A stretch of 64,000 bases of DNA from GAS188 sp963713805 (GTDB lineage Bacteria > Pseudomonadota > Alphaproteobacteria > Rhizobiales > Beijerinckiaceae), in NCBI GenBank assembly GCA_963713805.1, contig CAVQNF010000003.1, positions 248,001-312,000 on the forward strand, in the 5' to 3' direction. Each line of letters starts with the position of its first letter. Within the stretch, counting starts at the first letter, position 1. This document shows positions 42,539-53,447 of the stretch, in pieces. Below the pieces are notes generated by a model that made no database searches, was not told the DNA's origin, and saw only the letters and a program-made list of their open reading frames with translations. Both the position numbers and the translations under genes were made by a program.

Positions 42539-43018
42539 GGGCGCGACATTCCCTGCAGGGAGATTGGGGAGGCAAGCGTGTGAAGCCGCAACACATACCG
42601 CGCTCCTTCGACGAAAGGCAAAGCCCGGCGAATCCCTCGCTTGCAGGATGTCGCGTTTGGCCGTTGCGTTCAACCGACGGCCGAACCCGGAGTTGCGAAG
42701 GAACCAGCCGGGAACCCGCGAAAGTGCCGACGAGCGGCGCCGCGCAAGGTCATTGGGTGCAAGCGAAGGGCGCGGCGCAAGGCGAGCGGAACCGCCGCTT
42801 CGTTGCCGAGTTATGAATTCGAGGTTCAGAGGCGGATGCCGCCCGCGTCCTCCCCGAGTTCCTCGGCTCACCCGAGAGGGGGGGGGACTCCTTCCTGATC
42901 GGGCCGCACAAGATGGCGACCGACCTCCCTTCGAGCATGACCCACCTCGTGTCGCGCCGGTCATCGAGACGTGTCTTCGGCTTGCCCGGCAAGGTCATCC
43001 CGGGCTGAAGGATCGAAA

Positions 43019-43828
43019 ATGGCGGCACCTCGCGCATTCTGGAAAGGCTATCTCAAGCTTTCGCTCGTGACTTGCCCGGTCGCCATGATGCCGGCCGTGA
43101 GCGAGGAGGAGAAGGTCCGCTTTCACACCTTGAACCGCAAGACGGGCGACCGTGTCCGAACCCGTTATGTCGACGATGCCACCGGCAAAGCTGTCGACGA
43201 GGACGACGAGGTCAAGGGCTATCAGAGCGGTGACGACGAATACGTCATGCTTGAAGACGAGGAGATCCAGTCGGTGGCGCTCGAGAGCACCCGCACGATC
43301 GACATCGAGATGTTCGTGCCGAAGGATTCGATCGAATGGATCTGGTACGATCGCCCACACTACCTCATGCCGGACGATCCGGTGGGCGAGGAAGCCTTCT
43401 GCGTCGTCCGCGACGCCATGCATTCGGCCAAGATGGTCGGCATCTCGCGGCTCGTGCTCTATCGCCGCGAGCGCGCCGTGATGCTCGAGCCGCGCGACCG
43501 CGGCATCGTGTTGTGGACGCTGCATTACGGCGACGAGGTCCGCGACCCGAAACTCTATTTCAAGAACGTCAAGACCGAGAAAGTCGAAAGCAAGCTCTTG
43601 TCGCTCGTCGAAACGCTCATCAAGGAGAGGACAAAGCCGTGGGGACCGGAGATGGTGAGGGATCCGGTGCAGGAGAACCTTCTCGACATCATCGCCTCGA
43701 AGAAGAAGGGCCGGCGCCCCACCCCGAAATCGAAGCAGGCGCCCGAACAGCCGAGCAATGTGATCAGCATCATGGACGCCCTGCGCAAGAGCCTCGCTTC
43801 GGAGCAAAAGGGCCCCAAAGCGCGTTAG
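43019..43828 (+). CDS. ku: Ku DNA end-binding protein (copy 1)
   Basis: Homodimeric ring protein that binds double-strand ends and recruits LigD in non-homologous end joining. 269 residues, unbroken, starting MAAPRAFWKGYLKLSLVTCP. Family features: FHTLNRKTGDRVRTRYVDDA, KGYQSGDDEYVMLEDEE and the C-terminal NVISIMDALRKSLASEQKG. It is convergent with ligD. A second, more divergent Ku lies upstream of ligD, so the two may form heterodimers or serve different conditions, as reported for multi-Ku rhizobia. Confidence 0.93.
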   Translation: MAAPRAFWKGYLKLSLVTCPVAMMPAVSEEEKVRFHTLNRKTGDRVRTRYVDDATGKAVDEDDEVKGYQSGDDEYVMLEDEEIQSVALESTRTIDIEMFVPKDSIEWIWYDRPHYLMPDDPVGEEAFCVVRDAMHSAKMVGISRLVLYRRERAVMLEPRDRGIVLWTLHYGDEVRDPKLYFKNVKTEKVESKLLSLVETLIKERTKPWGPEMVRDPVQENLLDIIASKKKGRRPTPKSKQAPEQPSNVISIMDALRKSLASEQKGPKAR

Positions 43829-43865
43829 AGGTGTGCCAAATCACCAGGTTCGAGCGACAAACCTG

Positions 43866-46453
43866 TCAACCGGGACGGCGCGACGGCGCCCGGCGTTTTC
43901 GTTGGGTCGCGCTCGGGAGCGGAACGGCTGAGCGCCGAAAATCGGCCCAGGGGTCGGTGCGCAAATGCTGGAGGCGCGTCAAGGCGTTGCCGACCGTGAA
44001 ATAGGCCGCGCCGGTGACGCTGCCGAGTTCCTGCCAGTTCAGCGGCATCGAGACCGGAGCCCCCGGACGCGACCGCGTCGAGTAGGAGGCGACCGCCGTC
44101 GCGCCTCGGCCATTGCGCAGGTAGTCCACGAGAACCTTGCCGTGCCGCTTTGATTTCGTGATCGTCGCGACATAGCGATCTGGGCTGTCGGATGCCATGG
44201 CATCGGCGATCTGCTTGCAGAACGCCTTCACCGTGTCCCAATCGGCCTTCGGCTGCAGGGCTGCGACCACATGCAGGCCTTTCCCGCCCGAGGTCTTCAC
44301 GAAGCCGGTCAATCCGAGGCGCGCCAACCGTTCACGGACCTCCTCCGCGGCCGCGGCCAGCTCCTTCCACGAGACATCCTCGCCCGGATCGAGATCCATG
44401 ATGATCATGTCCGGCTCGTCGATGTGCGCCAGCGTCGATCCCCATGGATGGATCTCGAGCACGGCCGCTTGCACCAGGGCAATCAAGCCGTCGAGGTCCT
44501 CGATGCTGAGGATCGGCTCGCCGGAGCGGTCATGCGGATCGCGCGCGAGATGGATGGCGCGGTTCAACCCTTTCCAGGCGTGTTTCTGGAAAAAGCATTC
44601 TCCGCTGATGCCGCTCGGGCAGCGCACCAGGGCGAGCGGGCGACCGGTCACGAAGGGAGCGATGCGATCCCACACTTGCGTGTAATAATCGGCAAGCCCC
44701 TCCTTGGTGACGCCGGCGTCCGGCCAATACAGTCGATCGGGATGGGTGAGCTTGATCTTCGCGGATCGGCTTGCCGTCTCGGCATCAGATCCGGTTGCGG
44801 GCGCCTCGGAGGATGCCTTGCGGGATGGGGCCATGCCAATCGCCTCCGCCTCGACCTCGTTTGCCGGCTTGTCGTCACGCAAGCCGCGAAAAGCGGCGTG
44901 CCGCAGGTTGCGGTCCGCGGTCCAGCCGCGGAACTCGATCTCGGCCACCAATTGCGGCTTGACGTAACGGACCTGTCGCGCGGCATCGGCACTCAGACGC
45001 TCCGCGAAGGGGCTCGATGCGACGCGAATTCGCTCGAGCCGCCGGTATAGATCCTCGGCGACCGCCATGGTGAAGCCGGTGCCGACCCGGCCCGCATGGA
45101 CGAGCTTGCCGTCGGAATAATATCCGAGCACGAGCGAGCCGATCGCCTTGCGCGAGGTGGTCGAGGGAACATAGCCGCACACCACGAATTCCTGGCGCGC
45201 CGAGCACTTCGCCTTGAGCCAATCCTTGCTGCGTCCCGACCGATAGGGCGCATCGCGCAATTTCGACACGATGCCCTCGAGACCGAGCTGGCAGGCGTGC
45301 TGCAGGATGAGGTTGCCCTCCGCTTCGAAATGCTCGCTCAAGCGCAGCATGCCGGCCTCCCCCGCGAGCGAGGGATGCGAGAGCCTCCTTGCGCTTGAGA
45401 AGCGGCGTCGCGCGAAGATCATGGCCATCGAGGTAGAGGAGGTCGAAGGCGTAGAAGACGAAGCGATCGTGGCGCCCCTCGCTGAGATCGGCCTGCAGGG
45501 CCGAGAAATCGGCGGCGCCGCTATCGTTGTGGACGACGAGCTCGCCGTCGACGAGCGCCTTGCCGGCGGGAAGCGCCTTGAACGAAGCGATGAGCTCCTT
45601 GCCGAATTTCGATGTCCAATCGAGCCCGCTGCGGGTCAAAAGCTGCACGCCTCCCGCTTCGATGCGGGCCTGCAACCGGTATCCGTCGAATTTGATCTCA
45701 TGGATCGCATCGCCCGCCCGAAGGCGGCTTGCTCGTCAAGGTCGCGAGCGTCGGCTCGACGAAGCGGGGCAGCGGGGCTTTCTTCGCTCCCTTCAGCTTG
45801 GCTGCGTCGGACAATGCTGGTGCGTCCGCCTTTCGCGGCTGGGGATCGATCTTCCCGGTCTTCGAGGACCAACCCGGCCGTTCGCCGGCGACCTCTTCCA
45901 CGACGCGCCCGGTCTTGACCGATTCCGGCCGCTCCTCGAGGATATCGGGCGCGCCTGCCTCACGGGCGGCCTCATCATCGCCCTTGATGAGGAGCCAGTT
46001 CTCCTTCTTGTCGCGCGGCTTCCCCGCCATGCGCACGAGGTGCCAGCGGCCGCCGAGCTTCTCGCCTTCCAATTCGAAGTCGAGATGGCCCTTGGCGTAG
46101 CCCTTGTGCGCATCGCCGAGCGGCGTCCAGCGGCCACGGTCCCAAAGGATCACCGTGCCCCCGCCATACTCCCCTTTCGGGATCGTGCCTTCGAAATCGC
46201 CATATTCGAGAGGGTGGTCCTCGACATGCACCGCAAGGCGCTTCTCTCCCGGAACGAGGCTCGGTCCCCGGGTGACGGCCCAGCTTTTGAGCACGCCATC
46301 CATCTCGAGACGGAAATCATAGTGGAGGCGGCGCGCGTCGTGCTTCTGCACCACATAGCTGCCACCGCCCTCGTCAGGGGATTTCTTGACCCGGCCTCGC
46401 GGCTCGGAGGTGGCGTCGAAGCGACGTTTGCGACGATAGGCCTCGAGCGCCAT
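43866..46453 (-). CDS. ligD: Multidomain ATP-dependent DNA ligase D, two frameshifts
   Basis: NHEJ ligase with end-processing activities. Order is phosphoesterase, ligase, polymerase. PE domain: HDARRLHYDFRLEMDGVLKS and HVEDHPLEYGDFEGTIPKGE. LIG domain: motif I EIKFDGYR around base 45700, split by the first frameshift, then DGELVVHND. A second shift near 45400 leads to the POL domain with the metal-binding DLDPGEDVSW and KTSGGKGLHV. Corrected length is about 862 residues, normal. It begins 42 bases after the ku copy 2 stop, so ku2-ligD form an operon. Confidence 0.93.
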
Positions 46454-46495
46454 GACTAACCGGTCTTTCGGCGATGCGCCGCGGCTGCGGGGTGC

Positions 46496-47371
46496 TTACC
46501 GCGCCCGGAAGGCTTGCGCCGAGGCTCCCGCTTCGTCCGCGGCTTGGCCCCCGAAGCGCCCGCGCCAGGAGACGCTTTCGTCCGCTTTGCCGCGCCGCCG
46601 CGCGGCGGCGCTCTTTCTCAGGGCCTCCATCAGATCCACCACGTTGGAGGGGGGCTCTGCCTTGCGCGGCTCGATGGGCTTGCCCTCCAGCTTCGCGCGC
46701 ACGAGCTCGGCGAGCGCTGCCTCGTAGCGATCCTGGAATGTGCTCGGATCGAACTTGCCTCGCTTGGTCGCGATGATGTGCTTGGCGAGATCGAGCATTT
46801 CGCCCTTGATCTTCCGGTCGGGAATCTGGGCGAACGCGTCTTTCGCGGACCGGACCTCATAATCGAAGTCGAGCGTGGTCGCGATCATGCCGCTGCCGTA
46901 GGGCCGCAGGAGCATCGTGTGCAAGCGGCGAAAAAGCACCGTGCGCGCGAGGCCCGCGACCTTCCTCTCCCGCATGCCTTCGCGAATGACCGCAAAGGCC
47001 TTTTCCGAGATCGCGTCACTCGGGCCCAGATAATAAGGGCGATCGAAATACAGATCATCGATCTCGTCACATTCGACGAAGTCGTCGAGCGCGAGCGTCT
47101 TGTCGCTCTCCGGAAGGGCCGAAGCGATCTCCTCCGGCTCGAGCATGACGTATTCGCCCTTGCCTGTCTCGTAACCTTTGACCTGGTCGCCGGCCTCGAC
47201 CGGCTTGCCGGTCTCCTCGTCGATGAATTGGCGGCGCACCCGATGGCCGGTCTCGCGATTGAGCGTGTGGAATACGATGCGATCGGAAGTCGACACGGCC
47301 GTGTAGAGCGACACGGCGCAGCTCAGCTCGGCGAGCTTGAGATAGCCTTTCCAATTTGCCCGAGTGGCCAT
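46496..47371 (-). CDS. ku: Ku DNA end-binding protein (copy 2)
   Basis: Second Ku, 291 residues, unbroken, starting MATRANWKGYLKLAELSCAV. Conserved FHTLNRETGHRVRRQFIDEE and KGYETGKGEYVMLEPEE. The C-terminal extension after the SNVVDLMEALRKS helix is basic and longer than in copy 1 (RRRGKADESVSWRGRFGG and beyond), a region that in bacterial Ku influences DNA binding and LigD contact. It lies directly upstream of ligD on the same strand and is the likely dedicated partner. Confidence 0.93.
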   Translation of the reverse strand: MATRANWKGYLKLAELSCAVSLYTAVSTSDRIVFHTLNRETGHRVRRQFIDEETGKPVEAGDQVKGYETGKGEYVMLEPEEIASALPESDKTLALDDFVECDEIDDLYFDRPYYLGPSDAISEKAFAVIREGMRERKVAGLARTVLFRRLHTMLLRPYGSGMIATTLDFDYEVRSAKDAFAQIPDRKIKGEMLDLAKHIIATKRGKFDPSTFQDRYEAALAELVRAKLEGKPIEPRKAEPPSNVVDLMEALRKSAAARRRGKADESVSWRGRFGGQAADEAGASAQAFRAR

Positions 47372-47515
47372 GCCGATGCTCGCAAGTTCGATTGTAAGGC
47401 GCCTTCGTGTCAAACTCCCGACAAACCCGCCGCGTTCCGCCACGGCCGGTTCTCGGCGTTTCGCCGAAGCGTTCCATGATCGAAAGCGGCGCGCGCTCCT
47501 TGCAAGCAGCGCCTT

Positions 47516-48228
47516 CTATTTCGCGGGGAGCGCCGCGCGAAGGGTCGCGAGCAGGACGGGGTCGAGCGCGCCGACCGTCGATTCGATGAAGGCCCTGCCT
47601 TCCGGCGAAGCATTGCGGTAGGCGACGACGATCCACGGCTTCAGATCGGGCTTGCGCGTCAAGATCGTGCGAATCTCCTGTCCCACCAGAACTTGCAACT
47701 CGGCGTCGCCGATGGAGCTCGATCGAGCCGCGATGGAGAGGCGCGTGGGGATCAGCGCAAGCTCGTTCGGCCCGGTATAATAGGACATCCTCAGCGCACC
47801 ATCGCCTTGGCGGCCGCCGCCGGTCGAGCTGGGACGCGACCGCTGCCAGGAGAAGCCAAATTCGCGAATCGTGAGGTGCAAGGCTCGCGGCCCGTTCCGC
47901 CGCGGTGCGGGCAAGCTCGGCTTGGCGCGCCGGCGCGCCAGGGCCTCCCTTCACGATTTCCTGCGGCAGCTGGGGAACGAGCGTCATGGCGTAATCGGCC
48001 CAGAGGTCGCCGCGAACGAGGCCGATCTTGGCGGCCATCTGCGCCTTGTCGCGCTCGCTCGGCGTCACTGCGGCGGCGGCCGCGCCCGCGGGGAAGGAGG
48101 CGAGCCTGGGGCGTAGCGCGTCGGCCGACAGTATCCACAAGGCCTCTGCCGCGAGAAGCACGGCGAGGACCATGGCCGCGACGCCGAAACGCGGTGCGCG
48201 ATCTCGTCTTCAGATGGAGGCTGATCAT
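47516..48228 (-). CDS. Membrane-anchored hypothetical protein, frameshifted
   Basis: About 237 codons after correction. It starts MISLHLKTRSRTAFRR; after a shift a single hydrophobic helix follows (VAAMVLAVLLAAEALWILSA). The soluble part has TPR-like character (AERAASLAPHDSRIWLLLAA) and, after another change near 47820, reads SYYTGPNELALIPTRLSIAA and ends LLATLRAALPAK. No named family. Its position next to exopolysaccharide genes and its anchor-plus-repeat layout suggest a polysaccharide-locus accessory, which is inference. It directly follows a truncated PSRP-like fragment. Confidence 0.55.
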
Positions 48229-48552
48229 CTCGCCATAGGAGGCATTGGGATCGACGGTGCTGCTTCTGGAAGCGAGCTTGAGAAGCGACAGTGAGGGGCA
48301 CCGCAGCGCTCGGCATTTGCGCTCGAGCCGGTGGGCCATCTCCGGATCCGCTATTCGGTAGAGAACGATGCCGGGCTCCCGCTCGATCGCCGCGGTCACC
48401 TCTCCCAATCGATCGGGCGTGCGCACCTGCGCGTGGATATGCTCGATGGCCGAGATGTGCGGATAAAGCTTGGCCATCGCCTGGCCAGCCGCGGCGAGCC
48501 CCTCCTCGCCTCCGTCCGACACGAGGTGCAGGTGAAAGTAGGTCTGGTTCAT
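48229..48552 (-). pseudogene. Truncated PSRP (PpsR-type kinase-pyrophosphorylase) fragment
   Basis: The first ~95 residues match the N-terminal part of pyruvate, phosphate dikinase regulatory proteins: TYFHLHLVSDGGEEGLAAAG, then IEHIHAQVRTPDRLGEV and EREPGIVLYRIADPEMAHRL. Full-length members are about 275 residues and carry a P-loop kinase part that is absent here in all frames; instead an unrelated membrane-protein gene begins. The normal SD-x-TGE motif is altered to SDGGEEG. I infer a remnant left by a deletion or recombination. The 250-base gap 48553-48803 shows nothing recognisable. Confidence 0.55.
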
Positions 48553-48803
48553 GCGTCACGTTGCTTTATCACGAGTAGGCACTGAATTACGACGATACTT
48601 CAACCCCGACTTGCAGAATCTTGCGAAGGACCGAGACATGTCAAGACCATCCTTGCATCTCGACGGCCTCAGCGGGCCGACAGATGACCTGACGACCGCA
48701 GACTACTCATCGGATCTTGCTCGAAACTCAGCTCTCTCGAATCGATTGCGGCGATCGCGAAAAGAGTCTACGCGGATGGAGGCAACTCGGTCGGCCGCTC
48801 CGT

Positions 48804-49570
48804 CTAGAGCACAAAGATCTCGTCCTTCTCGATCATCAGACAGGTCAATCGGCCGGTCGCGTAGGCCCCGGTGTCGATATTGATCCGGTTGGGGCGAATA
48901 TCCGGCTCGAGCACCGGTGTGTGGCCGTGCACGACGACCTTGCCGAAGTCCTGCTCGGAGAGGAGAAAGTCGTCGCGGATCCAAAGCAGGTCGTGCTCGC
49001 TCTGCTGAGCGAGAGGAACGCCCGGCTTCACGCCCGCGTGGGCAAAGAAGAAGTCACCGCAGGTGAACGACGCCGCGAGCTTCGTCAGGAGCTGTCTGTG
49101 CCCGGCGGGCAAGGCGGCGGCCAGAGCTCGCGCCAGCCTGTGCTCTTCGGCACTATCGGGATTGGCGCTCGGATCGAGGCCATAGGACCTCAAGGTTTCG
49201 AGGCCCCGAAGTGACGCCAATCGCCGAGCACGGAAGGGTTGTGCAGAAACTCGACCAAGTAGCTTTCGTGATTGCCCTTCAGGCATATCACGCGATGGAC
49301 GCGGGTTCGCTCGACCAGGCGGTCGAGCACGTCCCGAGAGGATGGGCCCCGATCGACGTAATCACCGAGAAGAACATGAACGGCACGATGGGGCGAGGAG
49401 CGCGCGAGATTGGCGTCGATCCGTGCCAAGGTCGCGTCGAGGAGGTCGACCCGGCCGTGCACGTCGCCGATCGCATAGATTCGCATTCCGTCCGGCAGCC
49501 TCGGCGAGCGGCGTTTCGCTCGAGGCCTCAAGAACCGCCACACGCTGTCATGCTTCCCTCCGCGCGGCAT
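48804..49570 (-). CDS. PPP-family serine/threonine protein phosphatase, frameshifted
   Basis: Metal-dependent phosphatase of the PrpA/PP2A-like type. Motifs in order: GDVHGRVDLL, GDYVDRGPSSRDV, LKGNHESYL, then after a shift near 49205, FFAHAGVKPGVP and VVHGHTPVLEP. All metal and phosphate ligands are present. About 255 codons. Located in the exopolysaccharide locus next to a BY-kinase, though it is a serine/threonine-type rather than a low-molecular-weight tyrosine phosphatase. A role in controlling polysaccharide production is a guess from position. Confidence 0.85.
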
Positions 49571-49585
49571 GTGTTCGCCTGATAG

Positions 49586-50896
49586 CTATGCCGGCTGCTG
49601 CCTGGCACTACGGCTGACGCTTTGGGCCAGACCAAGGCCGAGAACCGTCGCGGCAACGAGCCCGATCGCGGTGCTGAGCGCGCTTGCGTCGCAGAAGGCT
49701 TCCAGCGTGAGCACGACGGCCGCGCTCATCGCCGCGGTGGGATAGAAGGAATCCCGGCCGCGCCGCACCGCCCCGCGCAGCAAAAATCCCGCAAGCGCGA
49801 GCATCATGATGGCGATTACCGACAGAGCGGGTATTCCCATCTCGATCGATATTTGAGCGGCGCTCGTCGGCGCCGGCTGCCAACCGGCGGGATCGTCGAT
49901 GTCGCGATAGATCGGCAACAAGGCGGCGAAGCTGCCGGCGCCCGAGCCGAGCCAGCCGGTATCGCCGATGAGGCGATCGGCGTCCGAGATCAAGGCCGCC
50001 GGCGCATTGGCATAGCGCAGGGTGAGGTCCCTTTGCCCATCGTTTCGAACGGCGAAGACGAGCACGATGAGAATCGCGAAGCTCGCCAATGCCGTGCTGG
50101 TCCAAAGCCCTAAAGCGAGGCGCCGCGCAATCACCACGAGCGCCATGATACCGAGGCCGCAGGCAGCCGCGAAAACCTCCTGCCTTGCCGCGCCAAGGAC
50201 AAGGCCCAGGCAACAGATCAGCAAGGCTGCGAGATTGGCCCCGAAATCCTGGGCGAATCGCCAGAACGACGCCTCGGCCTTGATCCGCCGTGTCTCGTGA
50301 CGCTCGAAGGCGCGGATCATCCCCGCGGCGGCGACGACCACGCCGAGCGAAGCCCCACCCTGAAAAAAAATCTTGGCGCGCGAGCCGGAGGTCCCGACGA
50401 AGGGGAGGCTTGTCAGGCTTTGCACGATCAACAAGGCGGCCATGACGGCCGTGACGCAGGTGAGCCCATAAAGGGTCCATTCGGCACGCCTACGGTCGAC
50501 GGTCACGGCCGCGGCAACGAAGAGCACGGCCGCCAGCGACACGTAGTGGGCGAGCACCATGAGCGTTCCGCCGGGATCGACGCTGATGCTGCCTTCGAGC
50601 GGCATGGCAAGCGCGGTCTCGGCGCTGGCCCAGATCGGATGCGAGAGCCTCGCCGCGGATGGCAACGGCACGATCTGGATCACCATCCATGCCGCCGGGA
50701 GGGCAAGAACCAACGCCAGCGGGCGCAAGAGCTTCGACACATGTCCCGCTTCTTCTGGCGGGATGGCGCGCGCGATGATCCCGACCGCCACCGCCGTCAA
50801 CGCGGCGACGAGCGCCTCGATCGCGGAGACGTCGAAGAACGCAATGACCGGCGCTGCCGCGATCAGTGCCAACAAGAGCAGGAATACGACAAACAC
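49586..50896 (-). CDS. O-antigen ligase/polymerase-like membrane protein (ExoQ-like)
   Basis: 436 residues, unbroken, about ten membrane helices (starts MFVVFLLLLALIAAAPVIAF). The large periplasmic loop contains GDTGWLGSGAGSFAALLPIY and the Gly-Ser segment typical of Wzy/O-antigen-ligase proteins, followed by SAAQISIEMGIPALSVIAIM. Likely role: polymerisation of lipid-linked repeat units for exopolysaccharide, working with the divergent Wza-like exporter and Wzz/BY-kinase. It precedes the phosphatase gene by 15 bases and is probably in the same transcript. Confidence 0.7.
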   Translation of the reverse strand: MFVVFLLLLALIAAAPVIAFFDVSAIEALVAALTAVAVGIIARAIPPEEAGHVSKLLRPLALVLALPAAWMVIQIVPLPSAARLSHPIWASAETALAMPLEGSISVDPGGTLMVLAHYVSLAAVLFVAAAVTVDRRRAEWTLYGLTCVTAVMAALLIVQSLTSLPFVGTSGSRAKIFFQGGASLGVVVAAAGMIRAFERHETRRIKAEASFWRFAQDFGANLAALLICCLGLVLGAARQEVFAAACGLGIMALVVIARRLALGLWTSTALASFAILIVLVFAVRNDGQRDLTLRYANAPAALISDADRLIGDTGWLGSGAGSFAALLPIYRDIDDPAGWQPAPTSAAQISIEMGIPALSVIAIMMLALAGFLLRGAVRRGRDSFYPTAAMSAAVVLTLEAFCDASALSTAIGLVAATVLGLGLAQSVSRSARQQPA

Positions 50897-51017
50897 CGCT
50901 ATGACATGCTGCTGATGAGTTCGGCCGGAGCATGCATGGCCGGCGAAACCGATTCAAGGCCGCTCCCCCCAATGAACTGGGGATGCAAGTTAACCCTCCG
51001 CTTGCGGTGAGGCATGC

Positions 51018-51714
51018 TCATTGCGGTGGGCAGCTTGCCCGCAGCTCGTCGAGCGCCGGTCCGAGCCCCATGAGCGATACGGTGCCTTTCTCCGGCGAAG
51101 GCTCGGCTTCGATCTCGATTGCGATCTCATCGGACGTACGCCATCTCCCTGTCAACAGCGCCGCGGCCTCGGGAGGCAGCAGCAGCGCGGTGAACGGCGG
51201 CACGATCCTCGCCTCGAATTTTTCCTCGGTGTCGGCGGCGCGGACCTTCACCCAAGGCCGCGAGCTCGGCGCGCGCGGATCAAAAACGATGATCAGGGCC
51301 TCGATGCCGCCGCCTTGCGCACAGCGCAGCATCAATCCGGCGAGATCGGCATCCGATCTCGCAATATCAGCCGCATGCACGATCGAGACGGCGTCGGGGC
51401 CACCATGCGGGTTGACGGCGCGCATCAGTTTCCAGGAGCCATTGGGGCGTAAAGGCGCGGTCGGGGTCTCGGTCGCCACGGCCTTCGTCCGGCAGGACGC
51501 GCCGCGCTCCCACGTCAGGCACTGGTCAAAGCGGCTGGGCCGCGCTCGCCGCCGACGCACGCTCGAGGGCTCCGAACGAGATGAACGCGGCCAGGATCGG
51601 CGCCAGCAGAGCGCCGCGACGTCTCGACAGGACGAGCAACGCCTTTCCCGTAGTGCTGCGGTCTATCACGCGTCTCGCCAAGGTAGCTGCACCATCGAGA
51701 GAGCCGGATATCAT
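51018..51714 (-). CDS. Exported hypothetical protein of the exopolysaccharide locus, one frameshift
   Basis: About 231 codons after correction. The first frame begins MISGSLDGAATLARRVIDRS and contains a hydrophobic segment (GALLAPILAAFISFGALERA) that could be an uncleaved signal or anchor, ending in ASAASAAQPL. The second frame continues QCLTWERGASCRTKAVATET and ends ELRASCPPQ, with two pairs of cysteines. No named family. It lies between the ligase-like gene and the divergent export operon. The 539 bases between it and the next gene are non-coding and unusually AT-rich at 52040-52150. Confidence 0.55.
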
Positions 51715-52077
51715 AGTTTAACGTTAACGAAGCCGGCGTGACGCCAGAGCGCGGCTGAGCGAGCGGAATACCGCGCTTACCTCACCATGTTGCCGCGACC
51801 GGCCGTGCGATGGAAGTGCCGCAGGCCGTTTCGCTCGGGTGCCCGGCTCTCCTGCGCCGGCACCGGCGTGCGCTCCGGGCCAGTGACTTTCTCCAAGCCA
51901 TTAGAATGAAGCCATTTTTACCTCGATACGCGCCCGCCAGCCGTCCCGGCCGGTAGGCCTCTCGAAAGCGCTTCGGCGAAGCCTCGGTGGATGAACGAAA
52001 CAGATTGAGCCGCTGCGGGGGGCCGCGCCGGGTGGGTCTGCGTGGCTACTCCCTTCGGATAAGAGATCCTACACCTT

Positions 52078-52091
52078 ATGATACATATCAT
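52078..52091. promoter_or_regulatory. Palindrome ATGATA-CA-TATCAT
   Basis: Inverted repeat with 6-base perfect arms and 2-base spacer in an AT-rich stretch, 163 bases before the Wza-like gene. A candidate operator for the exopolysaccharide export operon. No protein can be assigned. Confidence 0.35.
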
Positions 52092-52253
52092 CGAAGCTAG
52101 CCCACAAAAAATGTTGCGTCCGAGCCACATCGCACGCAATTATAACATTCAGAGACTATGCGGACATGTGATAGCGCTTGTTCGATGAGAAAGCATCGCT
52201 ATTGTCGGCCGCAATCCAATGCGGGATAGGCGTGAGTCAGGTCAGGTACAAAC

Positions 52254-53447
52254 GTGAATATAGACGGCCTTGGGGCGAAGTCTCTCTTTTGCGCAATGCT
52301 CCTGGCCGTCAGCGGATGCACGATCCTGTCCGATTCCGGGCCGTCGAGCCTGGATATCAACTCGGGCGCCACGCAAAGCGGGCCTCCAATATAGCATCAT
52401 CAAGTTGACCCCGGAGGTCGTCGACGCGGTCGGCGAATACGGGACCGGGGGGGATCGCGGCGGCCTTCGGCGATAAGCGCCCGCCGCCCGAGATCACCTT
52501 CGGCATCGGCGACGTGGTCAGCGTGACGATATTCGAGGCGGCGGCGGGTGGCCTGTTCATTCCGCTCGAAGCCGGCGTGCGCCCGGGCAATTTCGTGACG
52601 CTGCCAAACCAGCCGATCGACACTGAGGGAAACATCTCCGTGCCTTACGCGGGCGCGCATCCGCGCCGCGGGCCGCACGCCGTCCGAGGTTCAACGGGCG
52701 ATCGTCGCGGCCATCAAGAACCGTGCCATCGATCCGCAGGCAGTCGTCGCGCTGGCGACCCAGAACACCTCGCTGATCAGCGTGCTCGGCGAGGTGAATT
52801 TGCCGGCCCGCTTCCCGGCGCAGCCGGCGGGCGAGCATCTCCTCGACGCCATCACGCGCGGCGGCGGGATCAAGGACCAGGGCTATGAGTTCTGGGTGGT
52901 GCTCGAACGCAAAGGCAAGCGTGCCTCCGTTCCGTTCGGAGCCCTCGTCTACGAGCCCGAGAACAACATCTGGGTGTGGCCCGGCGACACCGTCTATGTG
53001 TATCGTGAGCCGCAGACCTTCCTGGCCTTCGGCGCCGCCGGCCAGCAAGGCCAGTTCCCCTTCGACATGTGGCGCATCACGCTTGCCGAGGCAGTGGCGA
53101 AGGCCGGCGGCCTGCTCGACATCCAGGCGGATCCCGCTTCTGTCTATCTCTACCGCCGCGAGCCGCGCGAGCTCGCCGAAAGATTGGGCGTGGACGTTTC
53201 CAACTTCCCGGGACCGATGGTCCCGGTCGTCTACAACGTCAGCTTGCGCGATCCTGCCGGCTATTTCCTGGCCACCAAGATGCAGATGCGCAACAAGGAC
53301 ATCGTCTTCGCCGCCAACGCGCCATCGGTCGAGATCACGAAGTTCTTCAATCTGCTGCAGGTTGCGATCAACACGGCCAATACGTCGGCGCAGACGGCTG
53401 AAGAGATGCAGCTGGTGCGCATCTCGTCACACACACGCCTTAAATAG
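52254..53447 (+). CDS. Wza-type polysaccharide export lipoprotein, three frameshifts
   Basis: Outer-membrane exopolysaccharide export protein. GTG start (MNIDGLGAKSLFCAMLLAVS) with a lipobox VSGC at residues 19-22, so it is lipid-anchored. The export domain carries ITFGIGDVVSVTIFEAAAGG, and SLBB-like domains follow (LISVLGEVNLPARFPAQPAG and FLAFGAAGQQGQFPF). The C-terminal amphipathic region is FFNLLQVAINTANTSAQTAE. Frame changes near 52395 (extra G in ATATAGC), in the GGGGGGG run near 52450, and near 52655 each add one base. About 397 codons. First gene of the export operon. Confidence 0.88.
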
